A stretch of 64,000 nucleotides of DNA from Sediminimonas qiaohouensis DSM 21189 (GTDB taxonomy: Bacteria; Pseudomonadota; Alphaproteobacteria; Rhodobacterales; Rhodobacteraceae): positions 62,001 through 126,000 of the forward strand of contig NZ_AUIJ01000010.1 of NCBI RefSeq assembly GCF_000423645.1. The letters are read 5' to 3'. Of this stretch, positions 43,509 to 57,991 are shown one piece after another. Positions within the stretch are counted from its first letter, which is position 1. Every line of letters begins with the position of its first letter. A program made the position numbers and the translations under genes. The notes beneath the pieces are model-generated. The model made no database searches, was not told the DNA's origin, and saw only the letters and a program-made list of their open reading frames with translations.

Positions 43509-44528
43509 ATGTCGTCCATAACCGAGCCGAAGCTGATCGCCGGCAATGCCAACCTTTCGCTTGCCAAGGGCATCGCCCGCCGCATGTCGATCCACCGGGG
43601 CCGTAGCGTCGGACTGGTCGATGCGCGGGTCGAGCGATTCAACGATCAGGAGATATTCGTCGAGGTGTTCGAGAACGTGCGCGGCGAGGATATGTATATC
43701 ATTCAGCCCACCTCGAACCCCGCCAACGACAACCTGATGGAGCTGCTGATCATGGCCGATGCCCTGCGCCGGTCATCGGCGGCGCGCATCACCGCCGTGA
43801 TCCCCTATTTCGGCTATGCCCGGCAGGATCGCCGCTCGAAGGCGCGCACGCCGATCTCGGCCAAGCTGATCGCGAACATGCTGGTCGGCACCGGAATCGA
43901 GAGGGTCCTGACCATGGACCTGCACGCCGCGCAGATCCAGGGCTTCTTTGATATCCCGGTCGATAACCTCTATGCCGCGCCGATCTTCGCGCTTGATATC
44001 AAGCACCAGTTCGGCCCCGACATGTCCGACGTGATGATCGTCTCGCCCGATGTCGGCGGCGTGGCGCGCGCGCGTGAACTGGCGGCCCGGATCAACGCGC
44101 CGCTGGCGATCGTGGACAAGCGCCGCGAAAAACCCGGCGAGATCGCCGAGATGACCGTGATCGGCGACGTGACGGGCAAGAAATGCATCATCGTCGATGA
44201 CATCTGCGACACCGCCGGCACATTGTGCAAAGCAGCCGAGGTGTTGCTGGAAAGCGGCGCATCCGAGGTGCACTCCTACATCACCCACGGCGTGCTCAGC
44301 GGCCCAGCGGTTGAACGGATCACCAATTCGGTGATGAAATCGCTGGTCATCACCGACACGATCGAGGCGCCCGAGCCGGTGCGCAACGCGCCCAATATCC
44401 GCATCCTGCCCACCGGGCCGATCTTTGCGCAGGCAATCCTTAACATCTGGAACGGCACCAGCGTGTCATCGCTATTTGAAACCGAAACCCTCGACCCGAT
44501 CTACGAGGGGTTTTTCAACAGCCACTGA
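43509..44528 (+). CDS. prs: ribose-phosphate pyrophosphokinase
   Basis: 339 residues from the ATG at 43509. Makes PRPP from ribose 5-phosphate and ATP. Seen: ATP-loop [36 protein letters not shown], the KRR flexible loop in [10 protein letters not shown], and the PRPP motif [15 protein letters not shown]. Stands alone; the H-type lectin gene converges on it. Confidence 0.97.
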   Translation: MSSITEPKLIAGNANLSLAKGIARRMSIHRGRSVGLVDARVERFNDQEIFVEVFENVRGEDMYIIQPTSNPANDNLMELLIMADALRRSSAARITAVIPYFGYARQDRRSKARTPISAKLIANMLVGTGIERVLTMDLHAAQIQGFFDIPVDNLYAAPIFALDIKHQFGPDMSDVMIVSPDVGGVARARELAARINAPLAIVDKRREKPGEIAEMTVIGDVTGKKCIIVDDICDTAGTLCKAAEVLLESGASEVHSYITHGVLSGPAVERITNSVMKSLVITDTIEAPEPVRNAPNIRILPTGPIFAQAILNIWNGTSVSSLFETETLDPIYEGFFNSH

Positions 44529-44553
44529 CGCGCGGCGCGGCGGCGTGGCTGTG

Positions 44554-44907
44554 TCAGTATAGCTGCCACTGATCGTCATCGACCGCCGCGCCAATCGCCA
44601 TCCACGCGATCCGCACCCGTGCGATGCGGGTGTCCCCCCAGGTGCGGAACACCGCCGTGAATCCGTCGCGGGTGACTTCCTCGGTGGTCAGGTCGGCGCG
44701 CTGGTTGTGGCCGTGATCCATGTCCCACATCGACAACCCGCAATGAACGCTTGGCGGCTGTGCGAACGGCTCGCTGAACGCGATGGTCTTGCGGCGTTCG
44801 CGCGGGCCCTCACCGGACCACATGTCGCCGTCGTCCTCGAAATCCGAGAACAGGATTTCCTCGCCCTGGTCCACGGCGATCAGGTGCCCCTTGATCCGCT
44901 TTGCCAT
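44554..44907 (-). CDS. H-type lectin domain protein
   Basis: 117 residues from the ATG at 44907 (MAKRIKGHLIAVDQGEEILF). The C-terminal half fits the H-type lectin fold: IAFSEPFAQPPSVHCGLSMW, then TRDGFTAVFRTWGDTRIARV and RIAWMAIG. No signal peptide is present, so it should be cytosolic unless exported otherwise. Role unknown; H-type lectins bind N-acetylgalactosamine in eukaryotes. It lies 467 bp downstream of atpC on the same strand, separated by a terminator and repeat A5. Confidence 0.78.
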   Translation of the reverse strand: MAKRIKGHLIAVDQGEEILFSDFEDDGDMWSGEGPRERRKTIAFSEPFAQPPSVHCGLSMWDMDHGHNQRADLTTEEVTRDGFTAVFRTWGDTRIARVRIAWMAIGAAVDDDQWQLY

Positions 44908-45060
44908 TGCCCGCCCCCTGCCGCGTGCTATCCGAAAGGACAGGCTAGTGCATCCCCCGCCAAAGAAAAAGGCCCCCGAACCGGGTGTGTGGGTTATAGC
45001 GGTATGGTTCCCCTGAATGCGTTGGAACGCGCCTGGGGCGGGCATTGAGCGACCGGTTGA

Positions 45061-45280
45061 GGGGCCGCGCGGTGCCCGGCCGCCGGGTGGGCGCTGCAAC
45101 CTGTGTGGATTGCGCTTTATGCCAGCCAAATACATCTTCGTTGTCGATCATTTGATACACCTGCAAAAGCGTCCGCCCGTCACGCCAGAGGCGTGCCGAC
45201 GATAAGCGGCGCACCTCTGGCACGACGGGGGCGGTCGGGCGCTGCGCGGCGGCGCGCAAGCGCGCCTCTATTCCGCGCAC
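45061..45280 (+). repeat. dispersed intergenic repeat A, reference full copy (A5)
   Basis: Order of modules: GGCCGCGCGGTGCCCGGCCG; TGTGTGGATTGCGCTTTATG; CCAGCCAAATAC; ATCATTTGATACACCTGC, AAAAGCGTCCGCCCG; hairpin CCAGAGGCGTGCCG/CGGCGCACCTCTGG (45185..45219); GGTCGGGCGCTGCGCGGCGG; CGCGCCTCTATTCCGCGCA. Occupies half of the 467-bp gap 44908..45374; the rest holds the atp terminator and no gene. Confidence 0.8.
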
Positions 45281-45310
45281 TGGTCAATAACCGCAACAGG
45301 CCACGCACCC

Positions 45311-45346
45311 CCAAAAAGCAAAGGCCCCGCAGCGAGTGCGGGGCCC
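45311..45346 (-). terminator. intrinsic terminator of the atp operon
   Basis: GGCCCCGCA-N5-TGCGGGGCC, a perfect 9-bp stem, followed on the minus strand by TTTGCTTTTTGG. Lies 29 bp after the atpC stop. Confidence 0.92.
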
Positions 45347-45374
45347 TTGGCATTGATCAAACGGTTGCGAAGGC

Positions 45375-45812
45375 TCAGCTCTTGCCGATCGCCGGGTCCA
45401 GGTTGATATGATCGCCCATGGCGACCATGTCCGCCAGCACCTTTGCCGCGTCATCCACCAGGCCGGGCTCGTTCTTGAACGTGACCTGTGCCTTCTCGTA
45501 GGCGTCGCGGGCGTCCTGCAGCATCTTGTCGTAATGCTCTTGCGTCACGTCCCCGCGATGCAGCGACCATTCCGCCAGCACCGAAATCCCGTTGGCCGAG
45601 ATCTCGGCAAAGCCGCCGGTGACGACGTACTCGTCCTCGCCGTCGGGCCCTTCGATCCGCAGGATCCCGGGGCGCAGGTTGGTGATCACGGGGGCATGGT
45701 CGGGCATTGCCACCATGTCCCCCTCGGCACCGGGGATCAGAACCTGGTTCACCGGGCCGGACGTCAAACGCCGCTCCGGCGAAACAAGATCGAATTGCAC
45801 TGTATCAGCCAT
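45375..45812 (-). CDS. atpC: ATP synthase F1 epsilon subunit
   Basis: 145 residues: an N-terminal beta-sandwich ([35 protein letters not shown]) and a helical C-terminus. Part of the central stalk, involved in coupling and inhibition. Last gene of atpHAGDC, 10 bp after atpD, with a strong terminator behind. Confidence 0.97.
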   Translation of the reverse strand: MADTVQFDLVSPERRLTSGPVNQVLIPGAEGDMVAMPDHAPVITNLRPGILRIEGPDGEDEYVVTGGFAEISANGISVLAEWSLHRGDVTQEHYDKMLQDARDAYEKAQVTFKNEPGLVDDAAKVLADMVAMGDHINLDPAIGKS

Positions 45813-45822
45813 GTTGCCCTCC

Positions 45823-47247
<1,425 letters not shown>

Positions 47248-47266
47248 TTATTTCGTCTCCGGTTCC

Positions 47267-48148
47267 TTAGAGCGCCTCAGCGCCCGAGATGATTTCAATA
47301 AGCTCGTTGGTGATGACGGCCTGACGGGTGCGGTTGTATTGGATCGTCAGCTTGTCGATCATCTCGCCCGCGTTGCGCGTTGCGTTGTCCATTGCGGACA
47401 TGCGCGCGCCCTGCTCCGATGCCGCGTTTTCCAGCAGCGCCGAGAAGATCTGCGTCGCCACGCCCCGCGGCAGCAGATCGGCAAGGATCGCCTGCTCGTC
47501 GGGCTCGTAGTCATAAAGCGTGCCGCCGGCGTCCTGCTCGTCTTCCTTGGCCTCGTACGAGGCGGGAATGATCTGTTGCGCCGTCGGGATCTGGCTGACC
47601 ACGTTTTCGAACTGCGAGTAGAAGATCGTCGCAACGTCGAACTGCCCGTCGTCGAACCGCGCCAGCAGGTCATCGGCGATCGACTTGGCGTCGTCATACC
47701 CGATATGCTTGACGTCGGTCAGATCGACATGGTCGGTCAGCAGTTCACTGTATCCGCGCCGAAGCGCATCGCGCCCCTTCTTGCCCACGGTGATGATCTT
47801 GACGGTCTTGCCCTCGGCCAGCAGCTTGTCGGCGTGGCTCTTGGCCAGCTTGGCAATGTTACCGTTAAAGCCACCGCACAGCCCCCGCTCGGCGGTCATG
47901 ACCACCAGCAAATGGGTCTGGTCGCTGCCCGTACCGGCCAGAAGCCGAGGCGCGCTTTCGCTATCCCCGACCGAGGCCGACAGCCCCGCCATCACGGCAT
48001 TGAACCGCTCCGTATAGGGGCGCGACGATTCCGCCGCATCCTGTGCCCGCCGCAGTTTTGCGGCGGCCACCATTTGCATGGCCTTCGTGATCTTGCGGGT
48101 CGATTTGACCGACGCGATCCGGTTCTTGAGGTCCTTGAGATTTGGCAT
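47267..48148 (-). CDS. atpG: ATP synthase F1 gamma subunit
   Basis: 293 residues forming the rotor shaft. [20 protein letters not shown] begins the long N-terminal helix, [11 protein letters not shown] marks the core, and the C-terminal helix has [20 protein letters not shown]. 12 bp from atpA, 19 bp from atpD. Confidence 0.98.
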   Translation of the reverse strand: MPNLKDLKNRIASVKSTRKITKAMQMVAAAKLRRAQDAAESSRPYTERFNAVMAGLSASVGDSESAPRLLAGTGSDQTHLLVVMTAERGLCGGFNGNIAKLAKSHADKLLAEGKTVKIITVGKKGRDALRRGYSELLTDHVDLTDVKHIGYDDAKSIADDLLARFDDGQFDVATIFYSQFENVVSQIPTAQQIIPASYEAKEDEQDAGGTLYDYEPDEQAILADLLPRGVATQIFSALLENAASEQGARMSAMDNATRNAGEMIDKLTIQYNRTRQAVITNELIEIISGAEAL

Positions 48149-48160
48149 TGCCTTATCTCC

Positions 48161-49699
<1,539 letters not shown>

Positions 49700-50260
49700 T
49701 TATCCGACCTCTTTCATTGCATTCTGGAGGGAATTGAGCTGCGCACGGATCGACGTGTCGATCATCTTCGAGCCCACCTTGACGACAAGACCGCCAATGA
49801 GATTGTCATCGACGGTCGCATTTATCTTGACTGTTTTTCCAAATCGGCCCGCCAGCGTCTTGGCCAGCTTTTCGGACTGCGCCTTAGTCAGGGCCTTCGC
49901 GCTGGTCACCTCGGCGGTCACCTCGCCCTTTTCGTCCGCGATCTGCGCGCGCAGATGCGAAATGAGATGCGGCAGCACGTACAGGCGGCGGTTCTCGGCC
50001 ATCACGGACAGGCCCCGCGCCAGGGACTCCAACAGCCCCATCTTGTCGGCAACCGCTGCAATCGCCTTGCCCTGCGCACGGCGCGACAGAACCGGCGAAT
50101 GGATCAGGTCGCGCAGATCGGCGCTCTCGTCCAACGCGGCAGCAAGGTCTTCCACGCCGGCTTCGAGCTTGTCGAGCTGGCCGTCTTCCTTGCTGAGTTC
50201 AAAAATCGCCGTGGCGTAACGCGCGGCAATACCGGAGGAAATCGAAGCTGGTTCGGACAC
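49700..50260 (-). CDS. atpH: ATP synthase F1 delta subunit
   Basis: 186 residues from a GTG at 50260 ([20 protein letters not shown]), six bases after AAAGG; a second GTG two codons upstream would leave no room for the ribosome binding site. The protein joins F1 to the peripheral stalk. Seen: [15 protein letters not shown] and the C-terminal [20 protein letters not shown]. First gene of the operon; Fo genes are elsewhere. The 373 bp upstream (50261..50633) should contain the atp promoter; no clear -35/-10 pair was identified. Confidence 0.96.
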   Translation of the reverse strand: MSEPASISSGIAARYATAIFELSKEDGQLDKLEAGVEDLAAALDESADLRDLIHSPVLSRRAQGKAIAAVADKMGLLESLARGLSVMAENRRLYVLPHLISHLRAQIADEKGEVTAEVTSAKALTKAQSEKLAKTLAGRFGKTVKINATVDDNLIGGLVVKVGSKMIDTSIRAQLNSLQNAMKEVG

Positions 50261-50603
50261 GTCCACCCTTTCGACAGTTCGGCCCCGGTTGATCGGCCGC
50301 AAGGGCCCCGGGGCGGTTATCACGGCCCCGACTGGCGTCAGAGCATTGAAATCGGCGTGGGTGTAGCAGAGCAATCGTGAGCTAGCAACATGCTATGAAT
50401 TTTTCGCATACCATTGAATACCGCATCTTTTCAAAGCGTTACCCCCCCTGCGACCGATTGCGCGTAAAAGCTGTGCAAAAAAAATGCGGCCCGGCACAGG
50501 TTTTCGCGATTCCACCCGCGCATGGGTGCGTCACATGGCGTCACATGGGGGCGTCCCCGGGGGCATGCGCCGTTAACGCTACCATCCTCTGCGCCTCTCC
50601 ACG

Positions 50604-50708
50604 GGCTTCATCTTGCCCGAAATACTCCGGGGGGATGAGGCACGCTCCGGGCACAGCCCGGCAAATGCTCCGCAGGAGCGTTTGAGTGCCTCATCGGGGC
50701 AGAGCCCC
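50604..50708 (-). repeat. branched hairpin plus gene-end tail after the methyltransferase gene
   Basis: Read on the minus strand: GGGGC-TCT-GCCCC (50696..50708); a 10-bp outer stem GATGAGGCAC/GTGCCTCATC (50634..50643 with 50686..50695) enclosing two inner hairpins, GCTCC-TGC-GGAGC and CCGGGC-TGT-GCCCGG; then CCGGAGTATTTC and GGGCAAGATGAAG. Starts 18 bp after the methyltransferase stop in its orientation. Perfect outer arms make the three-way structure credible. Confidence 0.75.
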
Positions 50709-50725
50709 ATATGCCCCCGCCGCCG

Positions 50726-51466
50726 TCACACCGGCTTGGCTTCGGGGCGCGGCTTCAGCACGCCAAGCGGCTTGCGCACCGCCTCGCGCAAGCCCGGCCC
50801 GCGCGGGGCGCGCACCCGCTTGCTGGCTTCCACCATCAACACGCCACCACCCAGCACCATGGAGAACCGCGCGCCCAATGCCTCCCACATCGGGGCGGTG
50901 CGCCGCCAGAACCGCCGCGTCGATGGCGGCTGATACAGGGTCGAGACCTGCCGCTCGGGCACGAACGCATGCCGGCTTAGCTGATCCTCGAGCTGACGCA
51001 TCGTGTAGGGCCGCCCGTACCCGAACGGCGTTCGGTCGCTGCGCGCCCACAGCCCGCCGCGGCTCGGCACGATAAACAGCGCCCTCCCCCCCGGCTCCAA
51101 CACGCGCCACGCCTCCTCCAGCAGCGCCGAGGGCTGCTCGCAAGTCTCCAGCCCGTGCATCAGCACCAGCTTGTCCACCGCCCCGGTATCCAGCGGCCAC
51201 ATCGTTTCCTCGCACAAGACCGACACGTTGGGCATGCCCGCCGGCCATGCCATCACCCCCTGCGGCGCCGGCATCAGGGCCACCACCCGCCGCGCCCGCC
51301 CCAGGTACGGCCTCAGCAGCGGCGCCGGAAACCCGAACCCCGCCACCGTCTGCCCCCTTGCATCGGGCCACAATTGCTCCACCTGAGACCGCACGGCGGC
51401 TTGCGCGGCACGGCCAAGCGTGCTGCGGTAATAGAAATTCCGAAGGTCCTGCACATCCAGATGCAT
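50726..51466 (-). CDS. class I SAM-dependent methyltransferase
   Basis: 246 residues from the ATG at 51466 ([20 protein letters not shown]). Methyltransferase type 11-like: [16 protein letters not shown] where the SAM loop should be (the glycine-rich motif is degenerate), [20 protein letters not shown] and [20 protein letters not shown]. It is divergent from gloB by 78 bp, a common pairing in Rhodobacterales. Substrate unknown. The C-terminus is rich in Arg, Lys and Pro. Confidence 0.82.
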   Translation of the reverse strand: MHLDVQDLRNFYYRSTLGRAAQAAVRSQVEQLWPDARGQTVAGFGFPAPLLRPYLGRARRVVALMPAPQGVMAWPAGMPNVSVLCEETMWPLDTGAVDKLVLMHGLETCEQPSALLEEAWRVLEPGGRALFIVPSRGGLWARSDRTPFGYGRPYTMRQLEDQLSRHAFVPERQVSTLYQPPSTRRFWRRTAPMWEALGARFSMVLGGGVLMVEASKRVRAPRGPGLREAVRKPLGVLKPRPEAKPV

Positions 51467-51544
51467 TGCGCACCGCTCACCAATCCGCCACTCTGGATCA
51501 AACCATAAACGGACCCGCACACAACACGCAAAGGATGAAACACG

Positions 51545-52315
51545 ATGCCGTTGCAGATTGTCACCGTTCCCTGCCTTTCCGACAACTACGCCTACCTGAT
51601 CCACGACGCCGACAGCGGCGACACCGCCCTGATCGACGCACCGGAGGCGGACCCGATCCTCGAGGAGCTGCGCAACCGCGGCTGGCGCCTTGGCCAGGTG
51701 CTGCTGACGCATCACCACTGGGATCACATCGATGCCCTGCCCCGCATCCTAGAGGCGCACGCCGGCGCCCGCGTGGTGGGCGCGGCCGCCGATGCGCACC
51801 GCCTGCCGCCGCTCGATACCCCCGTGGCCGAGGGCGACACCGTCACCGTCGGCGGCGAGGCAGGCACCGTGATCGACGTGTCCGGGCACACCGTGGGCCA
51901 CATCGCCTTTCACTTCGCCGACAGCAAACTGGCCTTCACCGCCGATAGCCTGATGGCGCTTGGCTGCGGGCGCCTGTTCGAGGGCACCGCCGATCAGATG
52001 TGGCACAGCCTGTCCAAGCTGGCCGCCCTGCCCGGCGACACCCTGATCTGTTCGGGGCATGAATACACCGCCAACAACGCCCGCTTCGCGCGCACGGTGG
52101 ACCCCGACAATTCCGCGCTGGCCGAGCGCACCGAACAGGTGAACGCCGCCCGCTCCGTGGGGCAGGCCACCGTTCCCTCTCTCTTGTCCGATGAACTGGC
52201 CACCAACCCGTTCCTGCGCGCGGCCGATCCGGGCCTTCAGGCGGCCATCGGAATGCCCGGCGCGGATCCGGTCGCCGTCTTCGCCGAATTGCGCCGCCGC
52301 AAGGACGCATTCTAG
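51545..52315 (+). CDS. gloB: hydroxyacylglutathione hydrolase (glyoxalase II)
   Basis: 256 residues, metallo-beta-lactamase fold. Hydrolyses S-lactoylglutathione in methylglyoxal detoxification. Metal ligands H56, H58, D60 and H61 ([11 protein letters not shown]), [12 protein letters not shown] and [13 protein letters not shown] are all present. NPFLRAADP marks the glutathione-binding C-terminal part. Confidence 0.95.
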   Translation: MPLQIVTVPCLSDNYAYLIHDADSGDTALIDAPEADPILEELRNRGWRLGQVLLTHHHWDHIDALPRILEAHAGARVVGAAADAHRLPPLDTPVAEGDTVTVGGEAGTVIDVSGHTVGHIAFHFADSKLAFTADSLMALGCGRLFEGTADQMWHSLSKLAALPGDTLICSGHEYTANNARFARTVDPDNSALAERTEQVNAARSVGQATVPSLLSDELATNPFLRAADPGLQAAIGMPGADPVAVFAELRRRKDAF

Positions 52316-52486
52316 GGGCGAGATCACGAAAACATCGCTGATCTGGGGGTGTCGCCAACAATTGTGAAGGAATTCGACCAGAAAAGACTTGAAGCCGCGC
52401 CGATATAGACCAAACTTTAATAGGATGAGGCCACGGTCGTGCGGGCCCCTCACAGCCCCCGGCCCAGACAGAAAAAGGAGCATACA

Positions 52487-54810
<2,324 letters not shown>

Positions 54811-54811
<1 letters not shown>

Positions 54812-55824
54812 TGCTGCGGCCGGGCCTGCGGCGCGCCCCGCTTGTTGCGGGCCTTGCGGCATGGATATACTGCGTGGCGGCCCCCGCCGCCGCGCAGGCC
54901 CCCACCCTGACGCTGCCCGCCGATTGCACGCTCGGGCAGACCTGCTTCATCCAGCAATACACCGATACCGATCCCGGCCCCGGCGTCGCCGACTACACCT
55001 GCGGCGGGCTGAGCTATGACGGCCACAAGGGCACCGATTTCGGCCTGCCCTCGCGCGCGGCGATGCGTGCGGGAGTCGCGGTGCTGGCGGCCGCGCCCGG
55101 CACCGTCACCGCCCTGCGCGACGGCATGCCCGACACCGGCTGGACCGACGCCACCGCCGCCGCCGTCAAGGGACGCGATTGCGGCAACGGCGTCGTGATC
55201 GACCACGGGCAGGGATGGCAGACGCAGTATTGCCACCTGCGCCGCCGCTCGGTCAGCGTGGCGCGCGGGCAGGCCGTGACCCGCGGGCAGCGCCTGGGCC
55301 AGGTCGGCCTGTCGGGGCGTACGCAGTTTCCCCATGTCCACCTGTCGGTGCGCCGCGACGGCGCGGTGGTCGATCCCTTTGCCCCGGTCGGCCCGCCCGC
55401 CTGCGACGGCGACGGCGCCCGCGCACGCAGTAGCTCTGACACCCTGTGGCAAACCCCGCCCGCCTATGTCCCCGGCGGGCTGCTGAACGCCGGGCTATCC
55501 GCCCGCGTGCCCGACTACGCGGCGATCAAGGACGGCACCGCCGCCGCCACCGCCCTGACCCGCGAGGCGCCCGCGCTGGTGGTCTGGGGCTACGCCTTTG
55601 GCGGGCAGCGCGGCGATATCCTGCGGCTGGTGATCGCGGGTCCCGACGCGCAGGTCATCGCGCATGACGCAAGGCTCGAAAAGGCGCAGGCACAACTCTT
55701 TCGCGCCGCCGGGCGCAAGCGGCCAGATGGCGGATGGCCACCGGGGCACTATCGCATCACTGTTGAAATGATCCGCGACGGCACCGCGCTGGCACGGATC
55801 ACGCGCACCACCACGCTGCACTGA
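54811..55824 (+). CDS. secreted M23-family metallopeptidase (LytM domain)
   Basis: 337 residues from the ATG at 54811, fused to the clpA stop (TGATG). A signal peptide (about 1-29, ending PAAAQA) is followed by a peptidase M23 domain with zinc ligands H72 and D76 (GHKGTDFG) and the HxH motif H175/H177 (FPHVHLSV); H142 (YCHL) is also conserved. The ligands suggest an active peptidoglycan endopeptidase in the periplasm. The C-terminal third (about 215-337) is an uncharacterised beta-rich extension. Coupling to clpA is probably incidental. Confidence 0.87.
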
Positions 55825-55861
55825 CCGCTGCGCGGGCCGCCACTTGGGGACGCCTCCGGCA

Positions 55862-55923
55862 GGAGTATTTGGGGCAAGATGAAGCCCTGGAACTCCCTGC
55901 TTCATCTTGCCAATAAATACTCA
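55862..55923. repeat. convergent pair of gene-end tails
   Basis: GGAGTATTTG/GGGCAAGATGAAG on the plus strand (55862..55884) after the M23 gene, and its inverted counterpart CTTCATCTTG/ATAAATACTC (55899..55923) after the enoyl-CoA hydratase gene. They can pair in a long stem; one serves each converging gene. Confidence 0.72.
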
Positions 55924-55931
55924 AGATCCCG

Positions 55932-56726
55932 CTAGTCGAAATCGGGCGCGCGGCCTTCCATGTTGGCGGAGATGATCTCCATCTGGTCGGGCTTGCCGAT
56001 CAGGTCGGCCTGTTCGCGGCTTTCCTCGTAGAGCACCTGCGCGGCGTCCGCGCCGCTTTCGGCGATGCCGATCAGGCGCTTGGCCGCGCGGGTGCCACTG
56101 GGCGAGCGGCCCGCGATGCCGCGCGCCATCTGTTGCGCGGCATCGAGCGGCGTGTCCGACAGCTCCGTCACCAGGCCCCAGTCGGCGCCCTGCCGCGCGC
56201 TGACAGGCTCGGCTGTATATGTCATGCGCCGGATCACGTCCGAGCGCACCAGCCGCGGCAGCAGCACCATGCCCCCCATATCCGGCACAAGGCCCCACTT
56301 GGCCTCCATGATCGCCAGCTTGGTATCGGGGTGCGCGATGCGGATATCCGCACCAAGCGCCAGTTGAAGCCCCGCGCCATAGGCCACGCCGTGCAGCGCC
56401 GCGATCACCGGCACCGGCACGTCGCGCCACACCATCGCGACCTGTTGCATCAGGTTGGCGTCGCCGTGGCTGCGCGGCATGATCCGCTCGACCGGGTCTG
56501 TCTGCGCAAAGGCGGCAAAGCTGGCCACGTCCAGCCCCGCGCAAAAGCTGCGCCCCTGCCCCGACAGGACAACCGCGCGGATATCGGTATTGCCCACCAG
56601 CGCCTCGCCCGCGGTGACGATGGCCTCGGCCATTTCGGGGTCCACGGCGTTCATCTTGTCGCCGCGCACCAGGGTGACATGGGCGACGTGGTTTTCGATC
56701 TCTGTGGTGACGCGGGCCATCGGCAT
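55932..56726 (-). CDS. enoyl-CoA hydratase/isomerase family protein
   Basis: 264 residues, or 262 if the second ATG at 56720 is used; GGAGGAGGG serves both. Crotonase fold: HVTLVRGDKMNAVDPEM at the N-terminus, the oxyanion-hole segment SGQGRSFCAGLDVASF, and LHGVAYGAGLQLALGADIRI. The usual second catalytic glutamate region reads AKWGLVPDMGGMVLLPRLV. Substrate chain length or isomerase versus hydratase activity cannot be told. Confidence 0.9.
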   Translation of the reverse strand: MPMARVTTEIENHVAHVTLVRGDKMNAVDPEMAEAIVTAGEALVGNTDIRAVVLSGQGRSFCAGLDVASFAAFAQTDPVERIMPRSHGDANLMQQVAMVWRDVPVPVIAALHGVAYGAGLQLALGADIRIAHPDTKLAIMEAKWGLVPDMGGMVLLPRLVRSDVIRRMTYTAEPVSARQGADWGLVTELSDTPLDAAQQMARGIAGRSPSGTRAAKRLIGIAESGADAAQVLYEESREQADLIGKPDQMEIISANMEGRAPDFD

Positions 56727-56839
56727 CCCTCCTCCTGGGTTTCGCGGCCACTGTGCCCCGAACGCCCCAACCCGTCCAGCACGACGTCAGGGCAGGATCG
56801 GGGCTTGCCCGAGGGGGGCGTGTGCGCTTATCTGCCATC

Positions 56840-57946
56840 ATGACCGGACCGCGTTACACCCCGCTCGCCCAGTGCCTGCCCGCCACCGTGCCCTTCGTCG
56901 GCCCCGAGGCGCAGGAACGCGCCATGGGCCGCCCCTTCCGCGCCCGCCTTGGCGCTAATGAAAGCGTGTTCGGCCCGCCGCCCGCCGCGCTGCGCGCGAT
57001 GCAGGCCGCCGCGGCGGATATCTGGATGTATGCCGATCCCGAATCGCACGACCTGCGCCGCGCGCTTGCCGCGCATCACGCCACCACGCCCGAGAACGTA
57101 ATCGTGGGCGAAGGGATCGACGGGTTGCTGGGATACCTGGTGCGGCTGCTGATCGCGTCCGGCGACGCGGTGGTCACCTCGGACGGGGCCTATCCCACCT
57201 TCAACTACCACGTGGCGGGCTTTGGCGGGGTGTTGCACAAGGTGCCCTACCGCGACGATTTCGAAGACCCCGCCGCGCTGTTTGCCAAGGCGGCCGAGAC
57301 GGGCGCCAAGCTGGTCTATCTCGCAAATCCCGACAACCCGATGGGCAGCGCCCACACCGGCGCCGACATCGCCGCCGCGCTGGACGATCTGCCGGCGGGC
57401 GCGCTTTTGGTGCTGGACGAGGCCTATGTCGAGCTGGCCCAGGATGGCACCGCCGCGCCGATTGCGCCGGACGATCCGCGCGTGATCCGCATGCGCACAT
57501 TCTCCAAGGCCTACGGCATGGCCGGGGCGCGCGTGGGCTACGCCATCGGCGCCGCGCCCCTGATCGCCGCCTTCGGCAAGATCCGCAACCATTTCGGCAT
57601 GAACCGCGCCGCGCAGATCGGCGCGCTGGCCGCATTGGGCGAGGCTGCGTGGCTGGACGATCTGCGTGCCCGGGTGGCCGCCTCGCGCGACGAGATCGCG
57701 CGCATCGGCGCGGAAAACGGGCTGCGCGCGCTGCCCTCAGAAGCCAATTTCGTTGCGCTCGATTGCGGCGGCGACGGCGCGCTGGCGCGCCGGGTGCTTG
57801 AAGGGCTGGCCGCGCGCGGGGTATTCGTGCGCATGCCCTTCGTCGCGCCGCAAGATCGCTGCATCCGGGTCAGCTGCGGACGCCCGCAGGACCTGGAGAT
57901 CCTTGCCGACGCATTGCCAGGTGCCCTGGCCGAGGCGCGCGGCTGA
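56840..57946 (+). CDS. PLP-dependent aminotransferase, HisC-like
   Basis: 368 residues from the ATG at 56840. Fold-type I aminotransferase class I/II: LGANESVFGPPP, YLANPDNPMGS (N166 region), VLDEAYVELA (D193) and the PLP lysine K223 in TFSKAYGMAGARVGY. Closest in pattern to histidinol-phosphate aminotransferases, but no his gene is adjacent, and Rhodobacterales carry several such paralogues, so the substrate could be another amino acid. Divergent from the enoyl-CoA hydratase gene. Confidence 0.87.
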   Translation: MTGPRYTPLAQCLPATVPFVGPEAQERAMGRPFRARLGANESVFGPPPAALRAMQAAAADIWMYADPESHDLRRALAAHHATTPENVIVGEGIDGLLGYLVRLLIASGDAVVTSDGAYPTFNYHVAGFGGVLHKVPYRDDFEDPAALFAKAAETGAKLVYLANPDNPMGSAHTGADIAAALDDLPAGALLVLDEAYVELAQDGTAAPIAPDDPRVIRMRTFSKAYGMAGARVGYAIGAAPLIAAFGKIRNHFGMNRAAQIGALAALGEAAWLDDLRARVAASRDEIARIGAENGLRALPSEANFVALDCGGDGALARRVLEGLAARGVFVRMPFVAPQDRCIRVSCGRPQDLEILADALPGALAEARG

Positions 57947-57957
57947 ACCGGGATCCG

Positions 57958-57979
57958 AGTATTTGTGGCAAGATGAAGC
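57958..57979 (+). repeat. gene-end tail after the HisC-like gene
   Basis: GAGTATTTGT then GGCAAGATGAAG, 12 bp after the stop and in its orientation. No flanking GGGGC hairpin in this copy. Confidence 0.65.
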
Positions 57980-57991
57980 TGCGCGCGGCGT

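Noticed and set aside
52320-52486. CTTGAAG and GATATAG upstream of clpA considered as a heat-shock sigma-32 promoter
   Set aside because: The spacing is too short for sigma-32 or sigma-70, and no better pair was found. Regulation of clpA is left open.
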